DNA of 20,056 nt from an uncultured Clostridia bacterium (GCA_947036475.1 CAMQRG010000015.1:1-20056); one strand, 5' to 3'. Counted from the first letter of the stretch, positions 1-6,597 are shown. Notes: generated from the letters alone by a model not told the origin. Numbers and translations are program-made.

Positions 1-347
1 TTGGTCAGGTCTGCGCAGAAAGCCTTGGTACGCTGCATTACAGCGGTTCCGGCGGACAGGTGGACTTCGTGCGCGGCGCGAACCTTTCCAAAGGCGGCAA
101 AGGCTTCATTGCGATGACATCTACGGCGAAAAACGGCACGATTTCCAAAATCAAGCCTATCCTGACGCCCGGCTCCATTGTGACAACGAGCAAAAACGAA
201 GTGGATTTCCTTGTTACGGAGCATAACATTGTGCGGCTGAAAGGGCAGACGGCAAGCGAACGTGCGAAAATGATTATTTCCCTTGCTGCGCCTGAGTTCC
301 GCGAAGAACTGGAATTTGAAGCGAAGAAAATGAACCTGATTATCTAA
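1..347 (+). CDS. CoA-transferase / acetyl-CoA hydrolase family, C-terminal part
   Basis: Only the last 114 or so codons are in the window; the reading frame is already open at the left edge (codons begin at base 3) and ends with TAA at 345-347. The visible protein has the Gly-rich GSGGQVDFVRGA stretch, then STAKNGTISKIKP and VDFLVTEHNIVRLKG. These are typical of the C-terminal domain of the acetyl-CoA hydrolase/4-hydroxybutyrate CoA-transferase family (Cat1/Cat2/AbfT type), which moves CoA between acetate or acetyl-CoA and another short acid in anaerobic fermentation. The catalytic Glu and the N-terminal half lie outside the window, so I cannot say which acid is the substrate. The gene ends in a strong hairpin shared with the convergent dCMP deaminase gene. 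Confidence 0.85.
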   Translation, partial: GQVCAESLGTLHYSGSGGQVDFVRGANLSKGGKGFIAMTSTAKNGTISKIKPILTPGSIVTTSKNEVDFLVTEHNIVRLKGQTASERAKMIISLAAPEFREELEFEAKKMNLII

Positions 348-353
348 GTTATA

Positions 354-397
354 AAAAGCCCCTTTGAGATGGATTTGTCCATGGAAAAGGGGCTTTT
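354..397. terminator. Bidirectional intrinsic terminator between convergent genes
   Basis: AAAAGCCCCTTT near 354-365 pairs with AAAGGGGCTTTT near 386-397, with further pairing of GATGGA and TCCAT inside. There are A residues on the left flank and T residues on the right, so it can act on both strands. It closes the CoA-transferase gene (plus) and the dCMP deaminase gene (minus). Confidence 0.85.
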
Positions 398-427
398 CTC
401 TGTTCTGGCTGTGTTTGGAAAAGAAGG

Positions 428-871
428 TCAGTCCATCACGACAATTTCTATGCCTGCCTCCTCAAGAATACTGCGGGAAAGCTCATCGGGATATTCGCCC
501 TTGTGTACAATGCGGACGATGCCTGCGTTGACGAGCATTTTGGCGCAGATGACACAGGGCTGGAGCGTGATGTATATGGTACAGTCTTCTGTGCTGACGC
601 CGATTTTTGCCGCCTGTATGATGGCATTCTGCTCAGCGTGCAATGCGCGGCAAAGCTCATGCCGCTGGCCGGAAGGGATTCCCAAACGTTCGCGTTCACA
701 GCCGCCGATTTCCGTACAGTGGCGCAGGCCGGAAGGCGCGCCGTTATAGCCTGTTGTAATGATGCGGTTTTCGCGGACGATAACTGCGCCGACCTGCCGG
801 CGAAGGCAGGTGGAGCGTGTTTTCACAATTTCCGCTATCTGCATGAAATATTCGTCCCAGCTTACTCTCAT
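428..871 (-). CDS. comEB: dCMP deaminase (ComEB-like)
   Basis: This is a 147-aa zinc enzyme of the cytidine/deoxycytidylate deaminase family that converts dCMP to dUMP and so feeds dTMP synthesis in the cytoplasm. The active-site motif HAEQ (His78, Glu80 as the proton shuttle) and the PCVIC motif (Cys106, Cys109) supply the zinc ligands and the catalytic acid. The N-terminal SWDEYFMQIA and the RQVGAVIV and GYNGAP stretches are typical of dCMP deaminases rather than free-cytidine deaminases. The frame is open further upstream, to base 919, but AGGAGG lies 6-8 bases before the ATG at 871 and the family begins here. Upstream lies a 345-base non-coding repeat with no promoter that I can identify, so transcription may read through from the DUF951 operon. 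No oddities are seen in the protein. Confidence 0.93.
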   Translation of the reverse strand: MRVSWDEYFMQIAEIVKTRSTCLRRQVGAVIVRENRIITTGYNGAPSGLRHCTEIGGCERERLGIPSGQRHELCRALHAEQNAIIQAAKIGVSTEDCTIYITLQPCVICAKMLVNAGIVRIVHKGEYPDELSRSILEEAGIEIVVMD

Positions 872-898
872 TTTTATTCCTCCTAAAGAATGTAAAGG

Positions 899-1219
899 CC
901 GCGGGACGCTGCCCCGCACCCCGCAAGCCTGTCAGTACTTTGCCTGCGGCAAAGTCACCTACGGTGTCCGGACTTCTTTCCGGTACCTATTGAAAAGGGC
1001 TTGCCCCCAAACTTTATTACCAGACGCACAAGCGCGTCTGGGCAGGTATAACGAATGGCATATCCTATATTCAGGGTTGATAAAGAAAATGGTCTTCCTT
1101 ATATTTTTGGCAGGCAAAACCCCTGATTCCTCCCCAAAAACGCACGCATGTGCAGTTGAAAGCGGGTCAAGGGCTGAAAGCCCTTGCAGGGGGGTGGGGA
1201 CAGAGTCCCCAAGGTCTTA
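899..1219. repeat. Compound palindromic intergenic repeat, long copy 1
   Basis: This fills nearly all of the 345-base gap between the dCMP deaminase and DUF951 genes. It is a chain of short hairpins: CAGACGCACAAGCGCGTCTG at 1021-1040, CAAGGGCTGAAAGCCCTTG near 1169-1187, and GGGGACAGAGTCCCC near 1196-1210. A non-palindromic centre contains ATATCCTATATTCAGGGTT at 1060-1078. Bases 1020-1219 align almost end to end with the reverse complement of 16532-16725, including an exact 19-base match in the centre. The left part (899-1019) has its own hairpins, for example CTTTGCCTGCGGCAAAG near 940-956. I see no coding potential in it. The right end, GGTCTTA, contains the stop codon of the DUF951 gene. 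Confidence 0.8.
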
Positions 1220-1402
1220 CTCCTCTTTTGGCAGTACCTTCTTTACGCTTTTCTCGAACTTCACGCGCGGCAGCATGACCATATGCCCGCAGCCGCAGCA
1301 CTTGATGCGGAAATCAATGCCTGTACGCAATATTTCCCACTGTACAGACCCGCAGGGGTGCTTTTTCTTCATCTGCACAATATCTCCAACGGCAAAATCC
1401 AT
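1217..1402 (-). CDS. DUF951 family protein (small Cys-containing)
   Basis: A 61-aa protein beginning MDFAVGDIVQMKKKHPCGS and carrying FRIKCCGCGHMVMLPR and the ending FEKSVKKVL. This matches the short, conserved DUF951 family of Bacillota, whose function is unknown. Cys17 and the Cys35-x2-Cys38 pair, together with His15 or His40, could form a small metal site; that is inference. The ATG at 1402 follows the stop of the mscS-like gene by three bases and has AAGGAGG before it, which is inside the end of that gene, so the two are translationally linked. DUF951 next to an MscS-like channel is, to my memory, a recurrent pair in Clostridia. Its TAA stop is formed by the edge of the adjacent repeat element. 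Confidence 0.9.
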   Translation of the reverse strand: MDFAVGDIVQMKKKHPCGSVQWEILRTGIDFRIKCCGCGHMVMLPRVKFEKSVKKVLPKEE

Positions 1403-1405
1403 GCA

Positions 1406-2278
1406 TTATCCCTCCTTTTCCTGCACAATATGAATGGTACACTGCGGGAACGGGATATCAATGCCCTCCTTGTCGAACCGGTTTTTAATCCGGCGGCGCA
1501 GTTCCGCCTCCACAGCGGGGTTGGTTTTTATCTTGCATTTTGCAACGACCTTGATTGTTACGGCGGAATCATCAAGCCCTGTAACGCCGGCGACAACGGG
1601 CGTTTCCAGAATGCTTTCCATATCCGAAGTTTTCTGCATTTCGTCCGTTAAAACGGCGATGGCGTGGTCGATGCTTTCACCGTAGGCGATGCCGACGGTA
1701 ACGACGGCGTTGATATACTCCCGGCAGAGGTTTGTGACTGTGCCGACAGAGCCATTTGGAATAATGTGGACACAGCCCTGTACATCGCGCAGCTTCGTGG
1801 AGCGCAGTGTGACGCTTTCTACGGTGCCTGTAATGCCCTGTATGGTGACAATATCGCCGACCGCGTAATTATCTTCAAAAAGAATGAAAAAACCGCCCAG
1901 CATATCCGTTGCGGCTCCCTGTGCGCCCAGACCAATGGCAACAGATGCCGCGCTGGCAACTACGACAAGGGAACTGGACGGCACTCCAAGATAATTGAGA
2001 ATGGAGAAAATGCCGATAAAGTAAATGGCGTATTTCAGGACGCTACAAATGATGGAATTTAATGTGTTTGCTTTTCGTTCCGTGATAGGCATATACTGTT
2101 TTTTTGCCTGCCTTTGCAGAAAGCCTTTTACAACCTTGTTTGAGACGCGAATGAGAATCCAGCAGAGCACGAGTGTACCAACGATTTGCAGCAGCTTGGT
2201 ACATAAGGGTCTGATGGCTGAAGGCAAAAAGAATAATACCCAGTCCATTATATTTACAGATGTTACAGCAGTTTCCAT
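1406..2278 (-). CDS. MscS-family small-conductance mechanosensitive channel
   Basis: A 290-aa membrane protein of the MscS family, which opens under membrane tension to release solutes after osmotic down-shock. Hydrophobic segments lie at about residues 10-50 and 75-100. The pore helix is the Gly/Ala-rich ASVAIGLGAQGAATDMLGG, followed by FFILFEDNYAVGDIV and the beta domain VTIQGITGTVESVTLRSTKLRD with HIIPNGS. The C-terminal cytoplasmic alpha/beta vestibule ends near TIHIVQEKEG. The length fits the basic three-helix MscS type without extra domains. The ATG at 2278 has GAGGAGG upstream; the frame continues to 2377, but that extension lies inside the preceding gene. The stop of the upstream hydrolase gene is only two bases away. 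Confidence 0.93.
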   Translation of the reverse strand: METAVTSVNIMDWVLFFLPSAIRPLCTKLLQIVGTLVLCWILIRVSNKVVKGFLQRQAKKQYMPITERKANTLNSIICSVLKYAIYFIGIFSILNYLGVPSSSLVVVASAASVAIGLGAQGAATDMLGGFFILFEDNYAVGDIVTIQGITGTVESVTLRSTKLRDVQGCVHIIPNGSVGTVTNLCREYINAVVTVGIAYGESIDHAIAVLTDEMQKTSDMESILETPVVAGVTGLDDSAVTIKVVAKCKIKTNPAVEAELRRRIKNRFDKEGIDIPFPQCTIHIVQEKEG

Positions 2279-2280
2279 AG

Positions 2281-3003
2281 TTAAATAAACCTCCTCTGGT
2301 TTTGTCCGCCTGCCGCCCGCACAAAGGCGGAAAACAGCAGGGTCTGCTCTTTGGTGTCCATTGCTTCGGGGTGCCACTGTACGCCTAGTACAAAGGGCGC
2401 GTCTTCCCGTTCAACAGCCTCAATGATACCGTCGGGGCTGTGCGCTGCGGCAGAAAAACCCTTTCCAAGCCGCGCGACTGCCTGATGGTGAAAGGAATTG
2501 ACTGCGACGCGTTTTTTGCCCCAAAGTGCGGCAAGCAGACTGTTTTCAACCGGCAGGACGCTGTGCGTACCATGCGGGCGGGGAGCCTGTTGGCTGTGCT
2601 TGAGCGTTGAGCCGGTCTGCGCGGGAATATCCTGATAAATTGTGCCGCCAGCGGCGATATTCATGACCTGCATGCCCCGGCAGATGCCAAACAGGGGCAG
2701 GCCCGATTCCAGCGCGGCGCGGCAGAGCGTCAGCTCAAAACTGTCCCGCAGGGGCGAAATTTCGCCGTTTTGCGGGAGGGGTTCCTCGCCGAACAGGAGC
2801 GGGTCGATATCGCCGCCGCCGGACAGAAGAATACCGTCCAAAAAATCCGGCAGGTCGTCCGGTCCTGTTTCCGGCTCTGTGGAGGGGAACAGCAGAACAG
2901 GCGTGCCGCCGGCGGATTCTATGGCGGCCGCGTAATCCCGATGGAGGGAAAACAGCCTTGTTTCATGGATAAAATTTGGCGTAATGCCTATGACTGGCTT
3001 CAT
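2281..3003 (-). CDS. Gamma-glutamyl-GABA hydrolase family (peptidase C26, class-I GATase fold)
   Basis: A 240-aa cytoplasmic amidohydrolase with a class-I glutamine-amidotransferase fold. The nucleophile elbow is FGICRGMQ (Cys108) and the catalytic pair sits in VQWHPEA (His211, Glu213). The oxyanion/substrate loop LLSGGGDIDP and the N-terminal KPVIGITPN are typical of PuuD-like gamma-glutamyl-gamma-aminobutyrate hydrolases (peptidase family C26). The true substrate is not known: neighbours are a channel and DUF951 rather than putrescine genes. An ATG at 3003 with GAGGTG six bases upstream is preferred over the in-frame GTG at 3012, which overlaps that ribosome-binding site. It is the first gene of the operon, about 26 bases after a good promoter. 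Confidence 0.9.
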   Translation of the reverse strand: MKPVIGITPNFIHETRLFSLHRDYAAAIESAGGTPVLLFPSTEPETGPDDLPDFLDGILLSGGGDIDPLLFGEEPLPQNGEISPLRDSFELTLCRAALESGLPLFGICRGMQVMNIAAGGTIYQDIPAQTGSTLKHSQQAPRPHGTHSVLPVENSLLAALWGKKRVAVNSFHHQAVARLGKGFSAAAHSPDGIIEAVEREDAPFVLGVQWHPEAMDTKEQTLLFSAFVRAAGGQNQRRFI

Positions 3004-3035
3004 GCGATGCACCTCGATGCGATTGCTTTAATAAC

Positions 3036-3064
3036 AGTATACAAAAGGAAGGGGAATTTTGCAA
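3036..3064 (-). promoter_or_regulatory. Promoter of the hydrolase-mscS-DUF951 operon
   Basis: On the minus strand TTGCAA (3064-3059) and TATACT (3041-3036) are separated by exactly 17 bases, a good sigma-A-type promoter. The predicted start is near 3029 and gives a leader of about 26 bases. Confidence 0.7.
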
Positions 3065-3094
3065 TGCCGGACGGAGAATCTTTTTGTGCTGTGC

Positions 3095-3123
3095 TTGCCC
3101 TGTTTTGCGGCGTATGGTATGAT
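3095..3123 (+). promoter_or_regulatory. Promoter of mtnN
   Basis: TTGCCC (3095-3100), a 17-base spacer, then TATGAT (3118-3123). It is back to back with the minus-strand promoter; the two -35 boxes are 30 bases apart. The roughly 115-base leader includes a fragment of the palindromic repeat. Confidence 0.55.
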
Positions 3124-3145
3124 GAAAAAAAGCTGGTTTTTGCTT

Positions 3146-3200
3146 CCGGACGCACTTGCGCGTCTGGAAATGAAGTTTGGGGTCAGGCCCTTTGATAAGA
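3146..3200. repeat. Fragment of the palindromic repeat in the mtnN leader
   Basis: CCGGACGC and GCGTCTGG (3146-3167) form a hairpin, followed by AAATGAAGTTTGGGGTCAGGCCCTTT. The whole stretch aligns with the reverse complement of about 1003-1041 in long copy 1. Only the outer arm of the element remains; the centre is absent. It lies in the predicted transcript of mtnN. Confidence 0.6.
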
Positions 3201-3245
3201 GCTTGCGGAGGTTTGGTTTTGACTTAAAGAATTAGGAGGCGTGGC

Positions 3246-3962
3246 ATGAAAACGATTGGCATTATTGGCGCGATGGCGGAAGAAATCGCGCACCTGAAAG
3301 AAAAACTGCAGCATGTTACAACAGTAAAAGCCGCAGGTCTGGAATATTTCCATGGCAGATATGGCGGAAATAACATCGTGCTGGTGGTGAGCGGCATCGG
3401 TAAGGTGAATGCTGCCGTCTGCACGCAGGCGATGATTGACCGATTTGGTGTAGATTGTGTGATTAATACGGGTGTGGCAGGCGGTTTGATGGACGGTCTG
3501 CACATCGGAGATATTCTGATTTCCGCAGATGCTGTGCAGCATGATATGGACACTTCCGCTGTGGGTGACCCTGTCGCCACGATTCCCCGGCAGTCGGAAA
3601 GTTATTTTCCGGCGGACGCGGAGCTGATTCGTCTTGCACAGGAGGCGGCCGCCGAGTCGGACGAGGAGTATCAGGCGGTTGTGGGACGCGTTGCCAGCGG
3701 CGACCAGTTCATCGGCACAAAGGAAGGGAAGGAACGTATCCGCAGTATAGTACAGGGCGACTGCGCCGAAATGGAGGGCGCGGCAATCGCGCACGCCTGC
3801 TGGCTGAACGGTACGCCTTTTGTTATAATCCGAGCGATTTCCGATGATGCAAATGAAGAAGTGGAAATGGATTACGGGCAGTTCAGCAAAATTGCCGCAA
3901 AGCGCAGCGGTGAACTGGTGGGAAAAATGCTTGCCAGAATGTCCGCGCAGACTGAAAATTGA
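3246..3962 (+). CDS. mtnN: 5'-methylthioadenosine/S-adenosylhomocysteine nucleosidase
   Basis: A 238-aa purine-nucleoside-phosphorylase-fold enzyme that removes adenine from 5'-methylthioadenosine and S-adenosylhomocysteine. It clears inhibitory by-products of SAM-dependent reactions and feeds methionine salvage. The family signature is complete: GIIGAMAEEI with the catalytic acid Glu12, the ribose-site stretch AEMEGAAIAH (Met176, Glu177), and RAISDDA with Asp200. The 23-residue spacing between Glu177 and Asp200 equals that in the E. coli enzyme (174/197). TGVAGG and the GDPVATIP region are also present. AGGAGG at 3234-3239 fixes the start. It appears to be a single-gene unit: no strong terminator follows, and the next gene has its own promoter. 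Confidence 0.96.
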   Translation: MKTIGIIGAMAEEIAHLKEKLQHVTTVKAAGLEYFHGRYGGNNIVLVVSGIGKVNAAVCTQAMIDRFGVDCVINTGVAGGLMDGLHIGDILISADAVQHDMDTSAVGDPVATIPRQSESYFPADAELIRLAQEAAAESDEEYQAVVGRVASGDQFIGTKEGKERIRSIVQGDCAEMEGAAIAHACWLNGTPFVIIRAISDDANEEVEMDYGQFSKIAAKRSGELVGKMLARMSAQTEN

Positions 3963-4008
3963 ACAAAAAAAAGACCGTAAATTTTCTGTTTCATTTGCGG
4001 CTATCCTC

Positions 4009-4037
4009 TTGTAAAGCGGCGGACGTTACTGTATAAT
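4009..4037 (+). promoter_or_regulatory. Strong promoter of the 155-aa hypothetical gene
   Basis: TTGTAA (4009-4014), 17 bases, then a consensus TATAAT (4032-4037). The start of transcription should fall near 4044-4045, five or six bases before a palindrome. Confidence 0.75.
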
Positions 4038-4049
4038 GCAATCAGATAT

Positions 4050-4071
4050 ATTTGTTTGCGTACAAACAAAT
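4050..4071. promoter_or_regulatory. Perfect 9-bp inverted repeat at the transcription start (operator or 5' hairpin)
   Basis: ATTTGTTTG (4050-4058), a four-base centre CGTA, and CAAACAAAT (4063-4071) form a perfect palindrome directly downstream of the predicted transcription start. It is AT-rich and has no T tract after it, so a repressor site or a 5' mRNA stabiliser is more likely than a terminator. Confidence 0.5.
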
Positions 4072-4119
4072 CCATACAAGGAAAAAATACAGACATATCA
4101 TTTATGAGGAGGAATTTCC

Positions 4120-4587
4120 ATGACTGCAAAAACCCATGGCTACATTACAAAAGAAATCGAATTGGAACAGATTTATCAGTTTGTGCTGAAATATTTCGAC
4201 CCTGAAGCCAAGGTAAACCGTTATGAGAACCGCTTCGGCGAAAGCAATGAAATGGCGATTTATTTTACTTATAAGGGTGAGGAACGCCGGCTGTTTACCA
4301 TGATTTACAAGAGCCGTAAATTCTCCAAAAACGGCGAGAAGAACCGTATGGTATTCCTTGACCTGGATTACTGGGGCCACAGCGTAGAAATCATGCGTTC
4401 TGTGATTTCCTATTTCAGCGGCTGGCTGGATGAGAACGACTGCGACAAGGAAGAAGCATATTTCATTGAGGAGCAGCCGGACGGCGTTGCGCCTAACATC
4501 ATCAAGATTACGAGAAAAGAGCTGAACAGACGGCTCGGCGGCATGGTTGTTATCATTGATGACGATGAGGAAGAAGCAGCAGAATAA
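4120..4587 (+). CDS. Hypothetical protein, 155 aa, acidic C-terminus
   Basis: I do not recognise this family. The protein is soluble, with no signal peptide or membrane segment, and is rich in aromatic and charged residues (YFDPEAKVNRYENRF, YFTYKGEERRLFTMIYKSRKFSK, FLDLDYWGHSVEIM). It ends in an acidic tail, IIDDDEEEAAE. The alternating beta-like strands around YFTYKGEE and MVFLDLDYW, followed by the helix EIMRSVISYFSGWL, suggest a small alpha/beta domain. A clear GAGGAGG at 4106-4112 sets the start. It is a single-gene unit: a consensus promoter, a palindrome at the transcription start, about 75 bases of leader, and its own terminator. That arrangement suggests a well expressed and possibly regulated gene. 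No catalytic motif is visible. Confidence 0.8.
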   Translation: MTAKTHGYITKEIELEQIYQFVLKYFDPEAKVNRYENRFGESNEMAIYFTYKGEERRLFTMIYKSRKFSKNGEKNRMVFLDLDYWGHSVEIMRSVISYFSGWLDENDCDKEEAYFIEEQPDGVAPNIIKITRKELNRRLGGMVVIIDDDEEEAAE

Positions 4588-4599
4588 TTTAGAGAGCGG

Positions 4600-4635
4600 A
4601 CAGCGTTTCCCGAGAATGGGGGACGCTGTTTTTAT
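4600..4635 (+). terminator. Intrinsic terminator of the 155-aa hypothetical gene
   Basis: ACAGCGTTTCCC pairs with GGGGGACGCTGT, with one bulge, around the loop GAGAAT. It is followed by TTTTTAT, 12 bases or so after the stop codon. Confidence 0.85.
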
Positions 4636-4711
4636 GTGGAAAAGGGACTGACTGGGGTTATAGTTTTGGAGATTCGGGGGAAAGTAGGTTCAAAGGCGCA
4701 AGAAATGCGGC

Positions 4712-4769
4712 AGAAATAAAATTTGGGGCAGGGGCGTTGAGGGCAGAGTCTCCGGGCCTTTAATCTTAC
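4712..4769. repeat. Degenerate fragment of the palindromic repeat before the PrsW gene
   Basis: AAATAAAATTTGGGGCAGGGG followed by GTTGAGGGCAGAGTCTCCGGGCCTTTAATCTTA resembles the outer end of the repeat family, AAGTTTGGGGGCAAG and GGGCAGAGCCCC..GGTCTTA, in the same orientation as the copy at 16532-16809. It is poorly conserved and lacks the core. Confidence 0.45.
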
Positions 4770-4786
4770 GGAAAAGAGGGAATTGT

Positions 4787-5461
4787 ATGCTGGTTGAACT
4801 GGCAGCTGCCCCTGCGGCGGCAGGTCTGTTTTTTATGTATGTGAAAGATAAATATGAAAAAGAGCCATGGCGTATGCTTCTGCTGGGGCTGCTGTTCGGT
4901 CTGTATACTGCGGCAGTCATATATCCACTGGGGCGGTGGCTGGAATGGCGTTTCCCGCATGAGGAAACGCCCCTGTATACCGCTTTCCTCAGTTCCGCCG
5001 GTGTTGAGGAGGGCGTAAAATTCCTGTTCCTGTTCTTCCTTACATGGTTGAACCGCAACTTTAATGAGCCCCTTGACGGCATTGTGTATGCGGTATTCCT
5101 TTCGCTCGGCTTTGCATGGGTCGAAAATATCGTCTATGTGACGCATCCTGTGCTGGGCGGTTACGAAACGGCTCTTGTACGCGCCGCGCTTTCTGTGCCG
5201 GGACATGGGCTGTTTGGCGTACAGATGGGCTATCACCTCGGGCGCGCGAAATTCGGCATGGGCAACTGCGCCGGCCAGCTTTTTCTGGCGTTTGCCGCGC
5301 CGTACCTGCTCCACGCGCTATATAATTTTTTCCTGCTGGAAAAAGACGGGGCGTACTGGCTCTGTTTTGCCGTTCTGGAGTTTTGGCTCTGGGGCATGGG
5401 GTTCTGGCGGATACGCCAGTTTCAGCAGGCGTCGCCCTTCCGCTGCAAATTTATTTGTTGA
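4787..5461 (+). CDS. PrsW-family intramembrane metalloprotease
   Basis: A 224-aa polytopic membrane protein with about seven hydrophobic segments. The PrsW/CAAX-type protease hallmarks are in order: Glu74-Glu75-x-x-Lys78 (AGVEEGVKF), Asp97 in EPLDGIVYAV, Glu113-Asn114 (AWVENIVY), His140 (VPGHGLFG), and His176 with Asn180 (YLLHALYNF). In B. subtilis PrsW makes the first cut of the anti-sigma factor RsiW; related Clostridium proteins act in peptide sensing. No sigma/anti-sigma pair is visible here, so the substrate is unknown. The ATG at 4787 has AGAGGG before it. The next gene, encoding a secreted stalk-domain protein, has its own promoter overlapping this stop codon. The length is usual for the family. 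Confidence 0.88.
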   Translation: MLVELAAAPAAAGLFFMYVKDKYEKEPWRMLLLGLLFGLYTAAVIYPLGRWLEWRFPHEETPLYTAFLSSAGVEEGVKFLFLFFLTWLNRNFNEPLDGIVYAVFLSLGFAWVENIVYVTHPVLGGYETALVRAALSVPGHGLFGVQMGYHLGRAKFGMGNCAGQLFLAFAAPYLLHALYNFFLLEKDGAYWLCFAVLEFWLWGMGFWRIRQFQQASPFRCKFIC

Positions 5462-5486
5462 ATTTCGCCAAAAAATGTGATATGCT
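5458..5486 (+). promoter_or_regulatory. Promoter of the stalk-domain protein gene
   Basis: TTGAAT (5458-5463), a 17-base spacer, then TATGCT (5481-5486). The -35 box overlaps the TGA stop of the PrsW gene. The predicted leader is about 20 bases. Confidence 0.6.
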
Positions 5487-5515
5487 TTCCAGTGCGACAG
5501 AAGGGAAGGAAAAAT

Positions 5516-6532
5516 ATGAGCATGAAAAAACTGGCGGCAATTGTTTTTGCCGGTGCGATATTGATGGCGGGGGCGATGGGCATTTCCATGAAGCTGACGC
5601 AGCAGCGCGAACTGGAAATGGAGGTTGCTGATGTGCCGAAAACTGTGATGGGGCAGCCGGAAACGGGCGAAACCAAAACGCTGGGCAGCATGGAAAACAT
5701 CCCACTTTATTATAATGACGAGAAAAAGCTGCTCCTGCCCCTGCGGAATGTGACAGAAGGGCTGGGCGGCTCTGTGGCATGGGAACGGGACAGCCGTAAG
5801 GCAACAGTTTCCTGCTTTGGGCGCGTGCTGACGGTGTTTCCCGGGGAAGAAGCGGGCACGTTGAACGGCTACGAAATCACACTGCCGGAGCCTGCGGAAA
5901 TGATTAACGGCTGCCTGTATATTGACAGCGTGCGGCTTTCGGAGTATTTTGGTGCAGATGTGATTTGGAATAACGAAAACAGACAGGTCACGCTGAAAAC
6001 AGGCGACCCCGCGACGCCTTCCGCCGCAGTCTTTCGTTTGGAGGGCAAAAAAGGCGGCAGAACATACGCGCTGGAAACGCCTGTGATTGTTGGGCTGAAC
6101 GACGCGAATTTTGAGAAAAGTCTGAATGAGGCTCTTGCAGATGAGATGCGCACACTGGGGGCGGGCTATCTGGACGCGGGGGACACAGATGGAACATTCC
6201 GGCTGTATGCAGAAAATGATTTTCTGACGAAGGACTTCATTTCTTTCTGGTGGAACGGGGAAAAGGACGGTGTACCGTTCTGCTGTGCGAAAAATATCGA
6301 CCTGAAAGGGCAGAAGGAAGTTTCTCTTTCCGACCTGCTGACGGCGGATTCTCTGGAGAAAATAGAGTCTGCGCTGGGGGACAGCTGGCAGGACGGCGGG
6401 TTTTATCTTTCGGATACGGAGGGGCTTGTGCTGCTTACGAAGGACGAAAACGGCGGGATATATCCATATATCTGGACGGAAACGGGAGAACTGCGCTGGA
6501 AGGGCGGCTTTCGGGAAATTGCCGTTGGCTGA
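5516..6532 (+). CDS. Secreted/anchored protein with copper-amine-oxidase-type stalk domain and DUF3298-like region
   Basis: A 338-aa exported protein. Residues 1-25 are a signal or N-terminal anchor (KK then AAIVFAGAILMAGAMGI) without a lipobox Cys. Residues about 60-162 match the copper amine oxidase N-terminal (stalk) domain: PLYYNDEKKLLLPLRNVTEGLG, AWERDSRKATVS, LYIDSVRLSEYFG, VIWNNENRQVTLKTG. This domain is a wall-associated or structural module in Clostridia and does not bind copper by itself. Residues 170-338 resemble the DUF4163/DUF3298 ectodomain of RsiV and PdaC (ETPVIVGLNDANFEKSLNEAL, DLKGQKEVSLSDLL), which is weaker evidence. A GGGAAGGA site supports ATG 5516; ATG 5522 is possible. 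A 17-bp inverted repeat starts at the last base of the stop codon. Confidence 0.78.
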   Translation: MSMKKLAAIVFAGAILMAGAMGISMKLTQQRELEMEVADVPKTVMGQPETGETKTLGSMENIPLYYNDEKKLLLPLRNVTEGLGGSVAWERDSRKATVSCFGRVLTVFPGEEAGTLNGYEITLPEPAEMINGCLYIDSVRLSEYFGADVIWNNENRQVTLKTGDPATPSAAVFRLEGKKGGRTYALETPVIVGLNDANFEKSLNEALADEMRTLGAGYLDAGDTDGTFRLYAENDFLTKDFISFWWNGEKDGVPFCCAKNIDLKGQKEVSLSDLLTADSLEKIESALGDSWQDGGFYLSDTEGLVLLTKDENGGIYPYIWTETGELRWKGGFREIAVG

Positions 6533-6597
6533 AAATTTTCAGATTTGTATTTTTTTGAAAACATAAAAAAGTATGGCTTGACAAATCTGAAAATTTT
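6532..6597. repeat. Perfect 17-bp inverted repeat between the stalk-protein gene and tRNA-Gly
   Basis: AAAATTTTCAGATTTGT (6532-6548) and ACAAATCTGAAAATTTT (6581-6597) are exact reverse complements, separated by 32 AT-rich bases. The left arm begins on the last base of the stop codon. The right arm covers the last half of the tRNA -35 box and most of the promoter spacer. It may terminate the upstream gene, bind a regulator, or both. Confidence 0.8.

Noticed and set aside
759..1433. 224-codon plus-strand frame covering the dCMP deaminase start and the repeat
   Set aside because: It crosses the long repeat element and opposes two recognised genes; no ribosome-binding site or family resemblance.
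3975..4000. Hairpin CCGTAAAT/ATTTGCGG after mtnN as its terminator
   Set aside because: The stem is weak and AT-rich with a 10-base loop and no T tract on the plus strand; the A tract lies before it, so it would only fit minus-strand transcription, for which there is no gene.
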